A stretch of 15,586 nt of DNA from the NCBI GenBank assembly GCA_964523735.1, contig CAZFYZ010000093.1, forward strand, positions 1 to 15,586, in the 5' to 3' direction. The position numbers were made by a program, and so were the translations under genes. The notes beneath the pieces are model-generated. The model did no database searches, had not been told where the DNA came from, and saw nothing but the letters and a program-made list of their open reading frames with translations. Source of the stretch: CAZFYZ01 sp964523735 (GTDB lineage Bacteria; Armatimonadota; UBA5829). Below, piece after piece: positions 15,139 through 15,586 of this stretch (positions are counted from its first letter, which is position 1; each line of letters begins with the position of its first letter).

Positions 15139-15586
15139 ATGCTTGAGTTTGAGGACCAGCAGCACGAAGAGCGCTACAAGGACAGATACTATGGCAAGTA
15201 TCGCGCATTCGTGCGTGACAACAACGACCCGGAGCGACTGGGCAGATGCAGATTGGAAGTGCCTGCAGTCCTCGGAGTCGATAAGGAGAACTGGTCGGAC
15301 TGGGCATGGCCCTGCTTTCCCTATGGCGGCAACGACGATATCGGTATGTTCCTGATTCCTGAAGAGAGCGCGTCCGTATGGGCTGAGTTTGAGGGCGGCG
15401 ATCCGCAGTATCCAATCTGGAGCGGCGTCTGGCTCGCGAAGTCCAATCCGGGGGAGCAGCCCGAGGAATCGAAGCGGCTGTGCGACAGCGCTACCTGTCA
15501 GGACTGTGAAGACAAATGCGAGCACGCATCGGACGCGGCGGATGGCAAGGAGCATCGCAAGTTTCACTCTCACCCGGCGTACTACT
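15139..15586 (+). CDS. Baseplate spike protein V / gp5-like OB domain, 3' partial
   Basis: ATG 15139 follows AGGAGG (15121-15126); the frame stays open to the window end, so at least 149 residues are visible and the gene continues. Residues 17-105 match the gpV/gp5 N-terminal OB-fold that sits at the tip of the hub: Y-Y-G-K-Y-R-A-F-V-R-D-N-x-D-P-E-R-L-G-R, then PCFPYGGNDD, VWAEFEGGDPQYPIWSGVW. Then follows an unusual cysteine cluster (about 115-128: C-x4-C-x2-C-x3-C-x-H) and a His-rich end. In phages and type VI systems this protein forms a trimeric spike whose beta-helix continues C-terminally, beyond this window. The sequence identifies it clearly. Confidence 0.88.
   Translation, partial: MLEFEDQQHEERYKDRYYGKYRAFVRDNNDPERLGRCRLEVPAVLGVDKENWSDWAWPCFPYGGNDDIGMFLIPEESASVWAEFEGGDPQYPIWSGVWLAKSNPGEQPEESKRLCDSATCQDCEDKCEHASDAADGKEHRKFHSHPAYY

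Noticed and set aside
14950..15573. 207-codon minus-strand frame opposite the membrane and spike genes
   Set aside because: It runs across two convincing plus-strand genes, including the clear spike OB-fold, and shows no domain.
1..15586. Headless tailocin or extracellular injection system
   Set aside because: Capsid, decoration, protease and neck genes in the same operon indicate a phage with a head.

Overview
The window is a virion-structure operon of a tailed bacteriophage or prophage with a contractile tail (myovirus morphology). Every credible gene is on the + strand. They are packed with overlaps or gaps of at most 17 nt, and I see no promoter, terminator, tRNA, integrase, transposon or CRISPR. 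Most genes have strong AGGAGG-type ribosome binding sites, and 9 of the 19 visible starts read as GTG or TTG, so the host is a bacterium of moderately high GC. The sequence does not allow a closer host assignment. Capsid genes in the same operon as the sheath argue for a complete phage rather than a headless tailocin or extracellular injection system. Terminase and portal genes presumably lie upstream; tail fibres and lysis genes presumably lie downstream.

Region 1 (1-2972), head: a 5'-truncated prohead protease whose C-terminal third is a coiled-coil scaffold, apparently also made separately from an internal GTG with its own Shine-Dalgarno; a small head decoration-like protein; the major capsid protein; and a small protein with an N-terminal beta segment and a disordered tail.

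Region 2 (2959-5624), neck and tail completion: head-tail adaptor, head closure/joining protein and gp10/gpG-like tail completion protein, then an out-of-place secreted protein (signal peptide plus DUF11-like beta domain), a tail terminator-like protein and a second small protein resembling the one in region 1.

Region 3 (5628-12383), tail shaft: sheath with an extra beta-rich domain, tube, tail assembly chaperone and a 1204-residue tape measure. The chaperone ends in a -1 frame overlap. A T TTT TTA slippery heptamer sits there with GGAGG exactly 10 nt upstream, the layout of a programmed -1 ribosomal frameshift.

Region 4 (12370-15586), baseplate: a nucleoside deoxyribosyltransferase-like (DUF4406/DUF7768-type) protein wedged between tail genes, a CIS-tube-domain protein, a LysM/gp53/gpX-like protein, a gpD/gp27-like hub, a small one-TM membrane protein, and the start of a gpV/gp5-like spike carrying a Cys-rich motif (cut by the window end).

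Most of the window is recognisable phage morphogenesis. The unusual items are the frameshift cassette, the nested scaffold start, and three genes with no obvious structural role (secreted DUF11-like, deoxyribosyltransferase-like, membrane protein) built into the structural operon. I do not see an independent new multi-gene system beyond these.
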